Source: an uncultured Prevotellaceae bacterium (GTDB taxonomy: Bacteria; Bacteroidota; Bacteroidia; Bacteroidales; Bacteroidaceae). From it: a stretch of DNA of 49,457 nucleotides. This document shows, piece by piece, positions 24,965 through 32,620 of the stretch (positions are counted from its first letter, which is position 1; the number at the start of each line of letters is the position of its first letter). The notes beneath the pieces are model-generated. The model worked only from the letters and a program-made list of their open reading frames with translations. It did not search any database and was not told the origin of the DNA. The DNA lies in the NCBI GenBank assembly GCA_937902455.1, contig CALELI010000160.1, positions 1 through 49,457 of the forward strand. Reading direction: 5' to 3'. The position numbers and the translations under genes are program-made.

Positions 24965-26554
24965 ATGAAACATTCGCACAGGATTTCCCACGCACTCATG
25001 GCATCCCTCTGCCTGTTCCTTGCCTCCGTTCCGCAGTCAGCAAAGGCACAGGACAACCCCTCCGACCGTAATTTCCAGGTCATCAAGAATCTCGACATCT
25101 TCAATTCCATCTACCGCAACCTCGAACTCTTCTATGTCGATACCCTCGACGCTCAGAAGATAGTCAGGCGGGGAATTGATGCCATGCTCGACGTCCTCGA
25201 CCCCTACACGGAATACTATCCCGAGGAAGAGATGGGCGACCTCAAGATGATGACCACGGGAAAATACGGTGGAATCGGTTCTATCATCAGGATGAGGAAG
25301 GACTCTACCGTCATCATCAGCGAGCCCTATGCCGACATGCCCGCTGCCGAAGTGGGACTCCAGGTCGGCGACATCCTCAGGAAGATAGACGATGTCGACC
25401 TCACGGGCAAGAACACCAGCGAGGTGAGTGACCTCCTGCGTGGAGAACCGGGCACCACATTCGTCATCACTGCCCAGCGTCCCGGCGAGACGAAGATGCG
25501 CACCTTCAAGGTCACCCGCAAGACCATCAAGCTCCCGGCAATAGCATATTCGGGAATGGTACGTTCGTCGGGCTACATCAATCTCACCCAGTTCACGGAA
25601 GACTGTGCCGTCGAGGTACGCAAGGCAGTCATCGCCCTCAAGGAGAAAGGTGCCAAGAGCATCATCCTCGACCTCCGCAGCAATGGCGGCGGACTGCTCG
25701 ACGAAGCCGTGAACCTCGTGAACCTCTTCGTTCCGCAGGACGTCACCATCGTGGAGACAAAGGGAAAGGTGAAGTCGACGAACTCCGTCTACAAAACCAC
25801 CAGCAAGCCCCTCGACCTCGACATACCTGTCGCCGTACTCGTGAGTGGCAACACAGCCTCGGCAGCTGAAATCGTCTCGGGAGCATTGCAGGACCTCCAC
25901 CGTGCAGTAGTCGTAGGCTCCACCACATTCGGAAAGGGACTCGTCCAGGCCCCACGTGAGATACCATACAACGGCAGCCTCAAGCTGACCACCAGCAAGT
26001 ACTACCTCCCGAGTGGGCGTTGCATCCAGAAGATAGACTACAAGGCCCGTCGTGAGGGAACGAAAGCCGACTCACTGGTGTCCGGAGGCATAAAGCCCGA
26101 CTACGAAGTCCGGCACGACACCCTTCAGAACATGCTCTACTACCTTGCCAACGACGATGTACTCGTAGACTTCGGCACAAGGTACTGCCAGAGCCATACC
26201 GCACCCGCCAGTGTTGCCGACTTCTCCGTGACCGACCAGGACCTCGAGGACTTCCGCCAGATGGTGAAGGACAGTGGATTCACCTACGACCGTCTGAGCG
26301 ACAAGCGACTTGCCGACCTGAAGAAGATGATGGAGTTCGAGGGCTACCTCGAGGATGCGAAGGAAGAGTTTGCAGCCCTCGAGAAGAAACTCACCCACAA
26401 CTTTGATTCCGACTTCGACAAGTACAGGAAGGACATCCGCCGAATTGTGGCAAACGAGATAGTGAAGCGCTGGTTCTACGAGGCAGGAACGGTAGAGGAA
26501 AGCCTCAAGGACGACGACGACCTCAACAAGGCACTCGAAGTCCTCGGCAGCTGA
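24965..26554 (+). CDS. S41 family carboxy-terminal processing protease (second copy)
   Basis: A 529-residue exported S41 protease with signal peptide (MASLCLFLASVPQSAKAQ), cap with VLDPYTEYYP (77-86), PDZ domain (about 100-185, GLQVGDILRKIDDVDLTG) and catalytic core (VRSSGYINLTQF, IILDLRSNGGGLL). The dyad is Ser299 in TASAAE and Lys324 in TFGKGLVQ, again 25 residues apart. It resembles the 18404-19990 protease in length and layout, so the pair probably arose by duplication. No separate promoter fits in the 9 bases after the upstream terminator. Expression may depend on read-through from the OmpA-like gene or on an internal promoter. A terminator follows. Confidence 0.93.
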   Translation: MKHSHRISHALMASLCLFLASVPQSAKAQDNPSDRNFQVIKNLDIFNSIYRNLELFYVDTLDAQKIVRRGIDAMLDVLDPYTEYYPEEEMGDLKMMTTGKYGGIGSIIRMRKDSTVIISEPYADMPAAEVGLQVGDILRKIDDVDLTGKNTSEVSDLLRGEPGTTFVITAQRPGETKMRTFKVTRKTIKLPAIAYSGMVRSSGYINLTQFTEDCAVEVRKAVIALKEKGAKSIILDLRSNGGGLLDEAVNLVNLFVPQDVTIVETKGKVKSTNSVYKTTSKPLDLDIPVAVLVSGNTASAAEIVSGALQDLHRAVVVGSTTFGKGLVQAPREIPYNGSLKLTTSKYYLPSGRCIQKIDYKARREGTKADSLVSGGIKPDYEVRHDTLQNMLYYLANDDVLVDFGTRYCQSHTAPASVADFSVTDQDLEDFRQMVKDSGFTYDRLSDKRLADLKKMMEFEGYLEDAKEEFAALEKKLTHNFDSDFDKYRKDIRRIVANEIVKRWFYEAGTVEESLKDDDDLNKALEVLGS

Positions 26555-26584
26555 CCCGCTTCCCCCGCACATACCGACACAGAA

Positions 26585-26617
26585 AAAGGACGCTCAATCC
26601 CGTGGGCGTCCTTTATT
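26585..26617 (+). terminator. Hairpin terminator after the second S41 protease gene
   Basis: AAAGGACGC (26585-26593) pairs with GCGTCCTTT (26606-26614) around a 12-base loop, followed by ATTATTATAA. Confidence 0.75.
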
Positions 26618-26735
26618 ATAATAAGGTGTAAAAACTTTTATTTGGCCATTAGCCGTTAGCCATTGGCCATTAGCCTTTCTTTATTCTATAAACTCTAAAC
26701 TATAAAACTGACTCTAAACTCTAAACTCTCCACTC
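26618..26735. repeat. Spacer of GCCATTAGCC and CTAAACTCT repeats after the flotillin gene
   Basis: TTGGCCATTAGCCGTTAGCC-type words (26644-26676) lead into CTTTATTCTATAAACTC and repeated CTCTAAACT. The order of the two repeat types is the same as at 28127-28206 and 28914-28986. Confidence 0.7.
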
Positions 26736-28088
26736 TCAACTAATAGTCTCCGCCTCTTCCTTCTTCTTTCCGAGATATTCAGGAAGGTCAAGTCCAGCCT
26801 GGTTGAAGAGGTCATGGAGAGGAGGAACACTCTTCATGAGACCTGAGAGGAAGTTGGCAGTGCTACCCTTTCCGTCGGCACCTGCACCGCTGTCCCATAC
26901 AGTGACATGGTCGATGTTGATACCCTTGATAGCCTCTACCTGAGTACGTACGAGTTCCGGCAGCTTCTCGATGAGCAGCAGCTGATAAGCCTTGTCAGCA
27001 TCACCTCCTGCAGCCTGAACCATCTTGTCGTAACCGGCAGCCTGCTTCGTGAGCACCTCATAGTAACCCTTTGCCTCAGCCTCCATCCTTGCAAATACAG
27101 CGTCAGCTTCACCCTTTGCCCTTACGCGAGCCTGTTCTGCCTCAGCCTCAGCCTCGATGATTCGGCGTTTCTTTTCGATTTCCTGAGCCACGATGACATT
27201 CGCGTTCTGAGTAGAGCGTTCACGTTCGGCACGAGCCTCTTCAGCCTCCTTCTGTGCAGAGTAAGCCTCCTGCAGGGCACGGGCCTCAGCCACCTTCTCG
27301 GCTGCATTAGCCTTACGCTGTGCCTCAGCCTCAGCCTCACGACGGTTAGCCTCCGAGTTCGCAATCTCGATCTTGGCGGCATTCTCACCCTGTACAGCCT
27401 TTGCATTAGCTTCGCTGGTACGGATTCGGGCATCCTTCTCGGCGTCAGCCTTACCGATTTCACCCACCTTGTCCTGTTCAGCCACACGCACCTTTGCCTC
27501 GTTGATGGCCTTGGCAGCAGCCTCACGGCCGAGAGCCTCGATATATCCACTCTCGTCCTTGATGTCAGTGACGTTCACGTTGATAAGTCTCAGACCGATT
27601 TTCTTCAGTTCCACCTCCACGTTGGCACTGATGGCCTCCAGGAATTTGTCACGGTCGTTGTTCAGTTCCTCGATCGACATCGTTGCAATCACCAGACGCA
27701 ACTGACCGAAGAGGATATCACGCGCCAGTTCCTGAATCTGACCTGGAGTCTGTCCGAGCAGACGTTCAGCTGCAGCGTTCATGTATTCAGGGTCAGTAGA
27801 GATACCTACGGTGAAACGGCTTGGCACGTCCACGCGGATGTTCTGGCGCGACAGTGCGTTCGTGAGGTTCGCGTCGATAGAGATAGGAGTCAGGCTCAGG
27901 TAAGCATAGTCCTGGATGATAGGCCATACGAACGTACCTCCACCGTGAATACACTTGGCAGAACCCTTGTTGCCAGTTGTTCCGTAAACTACGAGAATCT
28001 TGTCCGAAGGACAGCGTCTGTACCGATTGACAATCGATATGAACAGAAATACAGCTACTACGATAGCAATTACAATTAAATAAATCAT
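26736..28088 (-). CDS. Flotillin family membrane-scaffold protein
   Basis: A 450-residue flotillin (FloT/YqiK type). One N-terminal membrane anchor (IYLIVIAIVVAVFLFISIV, 2-20) is followed by an SPFH/band 7 domain (about 25-200: KILVVYGTTGNKGSAKCIHGGGTFVWP, FTVGISTDPEYMNAAAERLLG, ISANVEVELKKIGLRLINVNV). A long Glu-Ala-rich coiled coil follows (about 200-350, many EA repeats such as EAEAEAEQARVRAKGEADA), then a C-terminal assembly region (YQLLLIEKLPELVRTQVEAIKGINIDHVTVWD). It organises membrane microdomains. The NfeD gene upstream is its usual partner. The leader resembles that of the NfeD gene. Confidence 0.93.
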   Translation of the reverse strand: MIYLIVIAIVVAVFLFISIVNRYRRCPSDKILVVYGTTGNKGSAKCIHGGGTFVWPIIQDYAYLSLTPISIDANLTNALSRQNIRVDVPSRFTVGISTDPEYMNAAAERLLGQTPGQIQELARDILFGQLRLVIATMSIEELNNDRDKFLEAISANVEVELKKIGLRLINVNVTDIKDESGYIEALGREAAAKAINEAKVRVAEQDKVGEIGKADAEKDARIRTSEANAKAVQGENAAKIEIANSEANRREAEAEAQRKANAAEKVAEARALQEAYSAQKEAEEARAERERSTQNANVIVAQEIEKKRRIIEAEAEAEQARVRAKGEADAVFARMEAEAKGYYEVLTKQAAGYDKMVQAAGGDADKAYQLLLIEKLPELVRTQVEAIKGINIDHVTVWDSGAGADGKGSTANFLSGLMKSVPPLHDLFNQAGLDLPEYLGKKKEEAETIS

Positions 28089-28288
28089 ACTGTTACATTA
28101 TTTTAAGTTTATGTTATGTTGTGACATTTGGCCATTAGCCGTTAGCCGTTAGCCATTAGCTGTTAGCCGTTAGCCATTCTTTATTCTTTAAACTCTAAAC
28201 TCTAACCTTAATACACCATTGACTTTGAGTTCCTCCCCTTTCAGAGGGGAGGTTAGGTAGGGTCCCCTCTTCACTCTGGCGAAGCCAG
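28089..28288. repeat. 200-base spacer between NfeD and flotillin, built of three repeat families
   Basis: From right to left on the minus strand: a GTCC-type palindromic repeat (28228-28266), CTAAACTCT repeats (28183-28206), GCCATTAGCC repeats (28127-28177), then a leader containing ATAACATAAACT (28101-28119) shared with the NfeD gene. No reading frame of note is present. Confidence 0.65.
28228..28266. repeat. Dispersed palindromic repeat, copy 1
   Basis: AGTTCCTCCCCTTTC then AGAGGGGAGGTTAGGTAGGG and TCC. The core pairs CCTCCCCT with AGGGGAGG. Related copies are at 36666-36699 (next to the rfbB stop) and 37449-37492 (inside rfbB). Confidence 0.65.
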
Positions 28289-28876
28289 TTAGATTACTGT
28301 GCAAAATTGATTATTCACTACTTTCAGCGTCTCGCTGTCCACGATTTCCACTATCTTCACGTTCTGTCCCGAAGGAATGGCATCCTCGTCCGTGAGGGCA
28401 TCAATCTCGTGAACCGAACCGTTGATGCTTATCTGCACCTTGCCCTTTCCTTCCCCTCCGGCAGGGATGCGCAGGTAGACGGAAGCCGTCTTGCCGATAC
28501 AGTCATTGATGTCGAACGCACCGTTGCGGTCCATCTTCCTCGTCTGCTTGTAGATCACCACGAACATCATCACGAAGAGGATTCCCACTATCAGGGCGAT
28601 GAGTATTCTCACGAAGTCGTTGTTGATGGAGTCGTACAGGCAAATACCGGCCCATCCGAAACCCACGAAGAACCCGAAGAGGTTCTTGATGGTGAAGAGG
28701 TTCATGCCGTCCCCCAGGTCCATCGTGCCGTCACCGTCAAAGTCCACGTCGATGTCGCTGTGGTCCATACCCACGAGAGTGAGGATAAACTGAATCACGA
28801 AAACGACCGATGCCACCAGGGCAATCACCCAAAACACCTGCAAGAGTGTTTCCATATTCTGAAATGCTTCAATCAT
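28289..28876 (-). CDS. NfeD-like membrane protein (YuaF type), flotillin partner
   Basis: A 195-residue protein with three probable membrane spans (VFWVIALVASVVFVIQFILTLVG, FGFFVGFGWAGICLY and ILIALIVGILFVMMFVVIY) and a C-terminal OB-fold domain (about 125-195, IGKTASVYLRIPAGGEGKGKVQISINGSVHEIDALT). That is the NfeD architecture that accompanies flotillins. Between the first two spans lies DFDGDGTMDLGD (residues about 45-56), which fits the EF-hand calcium loop pattern D-x-D-x-D-G-x-M-D-x-x-D. It is transcribed ahead of the flotillin gene, 200 bases away. Confidence 0.87.
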   Translation of the reverse strand: MIEAFQNMETLLQVFWVIALVASVVFVIQFILTLVGMDHSDIDVDFDGDGTMDLGDGMNLFTIKNLFGFFVGFGWAGICLYDSINNDFVRILIALIVGILFVMMFVVIYKQTRKMDRNGAFDINDCIGKTASVYLRIPAGGEGKGKVQISINGSVHEIDALTDEDAIPSGQNVKIVEIVDSETLKVVNNQFCTVI

Positions 28877-28998
28877 ACTGATTATATTTTTTAGTTTATG
28901 TTATTTGTAACATTTAGCCATTCTTTATTCTTTAAACTCTAAACTATAAAACTGACTCTAAACTCTCAACTCTCAACTCTAAACTAAGCAGCAGCCAG
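28877..28998. repeat. Spacer repeats between the XRE regulator and NfeD genes
   Basis: The leader TTTTTAGTTTATGTTATTTG is followed by TTTAGCCATTC and repeated CTCTAAACT/CTCAACTCT. It is the same block order as the spacer behind the flotillin gene start. Confidence 0.65.
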
Positions 28999-29205
28999 TC
29001 ATTCCTCCTGATATTCCAATATATCTCCCGGAGTACATTCGAGAGCGTTGCAGATAGAGCTCAGTGTGGCGAACTTGATGGCCTTAGCCTTTCCCGTCTT
29101 GAGGATTGACAGGTTGACCGGGCTGATGCCTATCTTCTCCGCCAGTTCGTTCGACGACATCTTCCTCTTCGCCATCATCACATCTATGTTGATTACTATT
29201 GACAT
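28999..29205 (-). CDS. Small XRE-family helix-turn-helix regulator (YozG-like)
   Basis: A 68-residue Cro/CI-type protein consisting of one HTH domain: INIDVMMAKRKMSSNELAEKIGISPVNLSILKTGKAKAIKF, then LSSICNALECTPGDILEY. The start at 29205 is chosen because the canonical small-regulator N-terminus MSIVINIDVMMAKRKM begins there and a promoter ends just upstream; an in-frame extension to 29394 would run back through the promoter. It lies 122 bases before the NfeD gene and could be co-transcribed with NfeD and flotillin. Two copies of an inverted-repeat site lie in its promoter region, so autoregulation is likely. Confidence 0.88.
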   Translation of the reverse strand: MSIVINIDVMMAKRKMSSNELAEKIGISPVNLSILKTGKAKAIKFATLSSICNALECTPGDILEYQEE

Positions 29206-29239
29206 CCTGTTTTTACCGTTATTTTTAGTTTTGCTGCTG

Positions 29240-29271
29240 CAAAGATATAACGAATTTCGATAACTTCCAAA
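29240..29271 (-). promoter_or_regulatory. Promoter of the XRE regulator
   Basis: Minus strand: TTTG (29268-29271), 20 bases, TATCTTTG (29240-29247). The ATG at 29205 is 34 bases further. The spacer between the boxes is occupied by operator copy 1. Confidence 0.65.
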
Positions 29272-29303
29272 TAATTTCACTAAAAAAATAACGAATTTCG
29301 TTA
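29248..29303. promoter_or_regulatory. Two putative operator copies for the XRE regulator
   Basis: TAACGAATTTCGATA at 29248-29262 and TAACGAATTTCGTTA at 29289-29303. The second is a perfect 7-base inverted repeat (TAACGAA/TTCGTTA) around one T; the first differs by one base. Their centres are 41 bases apart, about four helical turns, and the first lies exactly between the -33 and -7 boxes. Confidence 0.6.
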
Positions 29304-29444
29304 AAAAATATAAAAACGGCAAACCCCGAGCCTTCAGAGTTCCATCACCTCTGTGTGAAGTCAGGTGCGCCTGGTTAACTGTTCGTTCAGCCATACTCCA
29401 TCAGTCGGGCGTCCCAACCAGATCGCATGCATAGTCAGAATGCT

Positions 29445-29667
29445 ACTGAGTCGCCCTCGGAATGTCACTGAGCCGGACACGGAATATTATTGAGCCGGAC
29501 CTAAAATATTACTGAGTCTCGGGACAAAACGAGGCGTTTTTCGGCGTTTGACTCAGTAATATTTCGCCCCCGTCCCAATAATATTTTTTGCCCGATTCAG
29601 TAATGATTTCTACCAGGCTCAGTAATGGTAGATGCCCTGCTCAGTAGTACCAGATGCGAACGTCAGT
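29445..29667. repeat. Array A: 22-bp phased repeat with opposed arms, core ACTGAG
   Basis: ACTGAG (or ATTGAG) starts at 29445, 29467, 29489 and 29511, exactly 22 apart. The inverse CTCAGT (or variants CCCAAT, TTCAGT, GTCAGT) starts at 29552, 29574, 29596, 29618, 29640 and 29662, again exactly 22 apart. AATATTACTGAGTC (29505-29518) is perfectly inverted at 29550-29563. Bases between cores vary. The 41-base centre holds GAGGCGTTTTTCGGCG. It is not a CRISPR: the unit is too short and the conserved part is about 10 bases. Confidence 0.85.
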
Positions 29668-29807
29668 AGTAGAGGTCGGCATCATCTGCGGTATCACTAC
29701 CGAAAAAAACAAAAAAGTCGTTCCAAAAATCATAAAATTTACATTGGGCGTTCCCAGAGCTTCTTCAAACCCTACGATGCCTTCTTTCGTGAGTATCTGC
29801 ATTACTA

Positions 29808-30851
29808 CTATTGCAGTTTCCTGTTTGGGATCTGCACTCCGTTGATTTCGCTTGAGAGCTCATGCCATTTCATCGGAAGCCATACACAGCCGTAGCTGTC
29901 GGCTACGAGGATGTAGGTGTCGTTACCTGAGTGGTATGAACCGGTGTCTATAAATATGCTCTTCTTGCTTAGGTCTGTGGCATGCCCCATGCCATAGAGG
30001 GTGAATGGCACGGCTGATCTTGAATGATGTGGCAACATGGGGTTGCTGTCGTAATAGCTAAACTGATAGCATTGATCCTGATGCTGGTTGATGTAGTCGT
30101 GGATTGCCTGGTAGAACTGATGCAGTATTTCCTTGCCTTCGTTGCCCTTGATGTGGTACACATAGCCTTTGATGGTTCCGGACAGGTCTTCGCCGGAAAG
30201 GGTTGTCATTCTGCGGACTTTATTCTGGTTTTCCTCTTTGCTGCTCCATTCGCGGTCGTGACTGATGAGTATCTTTCTGCGTTGCTGTCCTTTCAGGATG
30301 GGTTTGATTATCTTCCGGAAGGCTTTTGTGTCGAACGGTTCATCGACCGACTGGGTATCGGTGACTCTCTTGTAGTAATGCAGATAAAGGTATGTGTCGC
30401 CGAATCTTCCCTGGGTGCAGGTCAGTATCTCTGGAGATTGCCACTGTGTGAAGCCTCGATATGCGCGTGTGCGGTTCTCAGGATTGTCATTAATCATGAT
30501 GGCATAGTCGATGGTGTCCTTGCCGTCCTTGTGGTTTTCATAGAAGTAGCTCTTGTAGGCGGTGTGGGAGATTTCGTTCATGGCAGAGCGGATTGTCGCC
30601 ATAATGTCATTATTCTGTTGATTCTTCTCGATGTTTGAGGTTATGCTGATTTCGGTTGTTGACCAGCAATGACTCATATTATAGTGGACTTCGACTCCCA
30701 TGTCTTTCAGCTGGCTGAACATCTGCTGAACATTACTCTGCGCTGCCGCTCCGAGAGTGAAAAGTGATGCTTCGACAAGCTCACCAACCAAGAGAAACGT
30801 CAGAATTAAAAACCATTTCTCCTTTAATCTATTAACTTTAACCTTTTTCAT
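29808..30851 (-). CDS. Secreted protein of unknown function, sigma-operon paralogue 2
   Basis: A 347-residue secreted protein and last gene of the ECF sigma operon. I do not recognise the family. It is a paralogue of the 30870-31922 product: compare SGTIKGYVYHIKGNEG and HQFYQAIHDYINQHQDQC here with SGDTYGVHYIVKSYEQ and QQLYEAIVEYSAKHPHQC there, at the same relative position, and both have a FDTKAFRKIIKPIL/FSAKDFCDFVSPIF segment. No catalytic motif stands out. The signal peptide is odd: LVGELVEASLFT (residues 21-32), just before the AAAQS cleavage site, is encoded by a dispersed repeat also found in the TldD-like gene. Confidence 0.75.
   Translation of the reverse strand: MKKVKVNRLKEKWFLILTFLLVGELVEASLFTLGAAAQSNVQQMFSQLKDMGVEVHYNMSHCWSTTEISITSNIEKNQQNNDIMATIRSAMNEISHTAYKSYFYENHKDGKDTIDYAIMINDNPENRTRAYRGFTQWQSPEILTCTQGRFGDTYLYLHYYKRVTDTQSVDEPFDTKAFRKIIKPILKGQQRRKILISHDREWSSKEENQNKVRRMTTLSGEDLSGTIKGYVYHIKGNEGKEILHQFYQAIHDYINQHQDQCYQFSYYDSNPMLPHHSRSAVPFTLYGMGHATDLSKKSIFIDTGSYHSGNDTYILVADSYGCVWLPMKWHELSSEINGVQIPNRKLQ
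30752..30790. repeat. Dispersed CTTCGACAAGCTCACC repeat inside a signal peptide, copy 1
   Basis: GAGAGTGAAAAGTGATGC then TTCGACAAGCTCACCAACCA. The near-identical copy is at 36541-36574. Both are translated on the minus strand as LVGELVE(A/P)SLFT. Confidence 0.7.
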
Positions 30852-30869
30852 TTTTTCATTTATTCATTA

Positions 30870-31922
30870 TTAATTATTATCTTGCTTTTCTGTATCGCAA
30901 TAGTATGACTGTCCGGGCAGGCGATCATCCTCGTAGTAGGTAATCCTGCCGTTGTCGTAATCCTTGATGATTTCGTAATCTTGTGGGATGACGAGTGACC
31001 CGTCAGTATTGAGAAAGAGGAAATGTATTGATTTGTCTCTGTCCCTGTCACAATCAACGAAGACTCTAAATTGCATTGTGGGGCGATTTATATATTCTAA
31101 CATATTGTGCAGATAAAAACTATTGGTATGTTGGTATCGGCACGCCTGATGAGGATGCTTCGCTGAATATTCCACTATGGCTTCATATAGTTGCTGTGCT
31201 ATCTGCATGCCTTGTTCGTATGACTTTACTATGTAGTGAACTCCGTAGGTATCGCCACTGTAGCCATCTGACTGATTCCTTTCCGTTAGACCAATGTATC
31301 TTACCCCATAGAAGTTTTTCATGGAATCGTCGAAACTGTAATGAACCTTGCGCACTGTCACACCTTTCTGGTTGAATATCGGACTGACGAAGTCGCAGAA
31401 GTCCTTTGCCGAGAAGGGTTCGGTAGCTGTTCGGGTGGAGTCCAGTGGTGTCATGTAAATCAGATCATGCATCTGCATGGGAAATTCGTTAGGGCCTTTT
31501 GCCTGATTTGCATAGTAATAGACATACTCCTGGGCGGATGGAAATAGTGATTTGTACGCTTGTGTGTTTGCTGCGGGATTATTCGATATATTCGATAGTT
31601 CCGTCCCTCGAATCATCAGGAAATATATGGTGGTATCATTGTCCGCATGAGTTTCGTACTTATAGGCGAGAGGTACATTAGGCATCAGTTTATCGAGTGA
31701 CTTGACTATTTGCTCATGCCTGTCTTTGAATCTTTCCTTGTTGTCATTTCCGTTCCATATTGTTCGCTGCAGTCCCATCATCCGATGAAATCCGTCATAA
31801 GTAGCATGGTTACCAAGATGGTCATACAGTGCTTCTATTTCTTTTCTGACAGAATCGATGTCCTGCGCCATCGCTTCGAGAGTGATGAGTAGTAAGAATA
31901 AAATGAAATTAATCTTTCTCAT
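30870..31922 (-). CDS. Secreted protein of unknown function, sigma-operon paralogue 1
   Basis: A 350-residue protein with a clean signal peptide (INFILFLLLITLEAMAQ) and no further membrane segment, so it should be periplasmic or surface-exposed. I do not recognise a named domain. It shares a repeated layout with the next gene product (see that entry), including SAKDFCDFVSPIFNQKGVTVRKVHY and a conserved QQLYEAIVEY helix followed by HPHQACRY. Its start overlaps the anti-sigma stop by four bases, so it is translationally coupled to the sigma/anti-sigma pair and is probably a structural or sensing partner of that system. Confidence 0.75.
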   Translation of the reverse strand: MRKINFILFLLLITLEAMAQDIDSVRKEIEALYDHLGNHATYDGFHRMMGLQRTIWNGNDNKERFKDRHEQIVKSLDKLMPNVPLAYKYETHADNDTTIYFLMIRGTELSNISNNPAANTQAYKSLFPSAQEYVYYYANQAKGPNEFPMQMHDLIYMTPLDSTRTATEPFSAKDFCDFVSPIFNQKGVTVRKVHYSFDDSMKNFYGVRYIGLTERNQSDGYSGDTYGVHYIVKSYEQGMQIAQQLYEAIVEYSAKHPHQACRYQHTNSFYLHNMLEYINRPTMQFRVFVDCDRDRDKSIHFLFLNTDGSLVIPQDYEIIKDYDNGRITYYEDDRLPGQSYYCDTEKQDNN

Positions 31923-32620
31923 TGTCTGTAATTGTTAATTGTAAATTGTTTCTGTTCATTTTCATTAATCTTGTTTATGATACTGGCCAGTTCATTCCCT
32001 TGTCGTGTTATTTGTTCGAGGCTCTGACGGAGTTCGCGTTCTATCTCCTGCGGAGTCTTCCTTTCTGCGGTCATAGGTTTCTCTATCGGCGAGTCATGGC
32101 GTATCTTCGGCGCTTCTACCGTACGGAGTCTTCCTTCCTTCTTCACGTCGTAACCGGCAAGGAGGCTGGCTGCCCATTCGAAACCTGGCTCTATGGTTGA
32201 TTCTGCCGGTAATGGCTCGGAGATGGTGCTCGCATTATGGGAGGCAGATGGATCATGGAGTGGTGTGTCGATTCTTGCCGGCATCACTTCGGACTTGGTG
32301 ATGTCGAATGATGACTCTCTGACTGGCTCGGGAACAACCTTTACGGATTCCTTCCTGGCAACGACTGTTGAGGGTGTCGGCATCTCGTCATCATGGAAGA
32401 GTGTGGCTGACATATAGCACAGTAATGCAATGGTTGCGGCTATTGCTGTCCAGCGCCAGAGAACGACGGTCCTTGATGGCTTGCATTTCTTGTCTGCTTC
32501 CACGCTGTCTATCTTTGACATGACCCTTTGTGCGAAGTCGGGTGACAGACGGGGTGTGTCCTGACGTGATTCCCGCCTGGCCATTACTGTCTTCAAGGCT
32601 TTATCCAATTCATTATTCAT
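31919..32620 (-). CDS. Putative membrane anti-sigma factor
   Basis: A 233-residue single-span membrane protein. The N-terminal 50 residues are cytoplasmic and charged (LDKALKTVMARRESRQDTPRLSPDFAQRVMSKID), followed by a membrane segment (VVLWRWTAIAATIALLCYMSATLF, about 52-75). A Pro/Ser-rich periplasmic region and a C-terminal helical stretch (ERELRQSLEQITRQGNELASIINKINENE) complete it. The gene overlaps the ECF sigma gene upstream by four bases, the normal place for the cognate anti-sigma. No zinc-binding HxxxCxxC motif is present. The final residues QFTINNYRQ derive from an AATTGTTAATTGTAAATTG spacer-type repeat. Confidence 0.72.
   Translation of the reverse strand: MNNELDKALKTVMARRESRQDTPRLSPDFAQRVMSKIDSVEADKKCKPSRTVVLWRWTAIAATIALLCYMSATLFHDDEMPTPSTVVARKESVKVVPEPVRESSFDITKSEVMPARIDTPLHDPSASHNASTISEPLPAESTIEPGFEWAASLLAGYDVKKEGRLRTVEAPKIRHDSPIEKPMTAERKTPQEIERELRQSLEQITRQGNELASIINKINENEQKQFTINNYRQ

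Larger units (their letters stand above)
29206..29807. other. 602-base gene-free gap holding the XRE promoter and array A
   Basis: Contents from left: XRE promoter and operators (29240-29303), about 140 bases with no recognisable feature, array A (29445-29667), then about 140 bases of A-rich sequence without a convincing frame up to the stop of the sigma-operon gene. Confidence 0.7.

Noticed and set aside
29206..29394. N-terminal extension of the XRE regulator
   Set aside because: It would translate the regulator's own promoter and operators; the 68-residue form is the usual size.
29445..29667. Array A as a CRISPR array
   Set aside because: The repeat period is 22 bp with only about 10 conserved bases, units occur in both orientations, and there are no cas genes.
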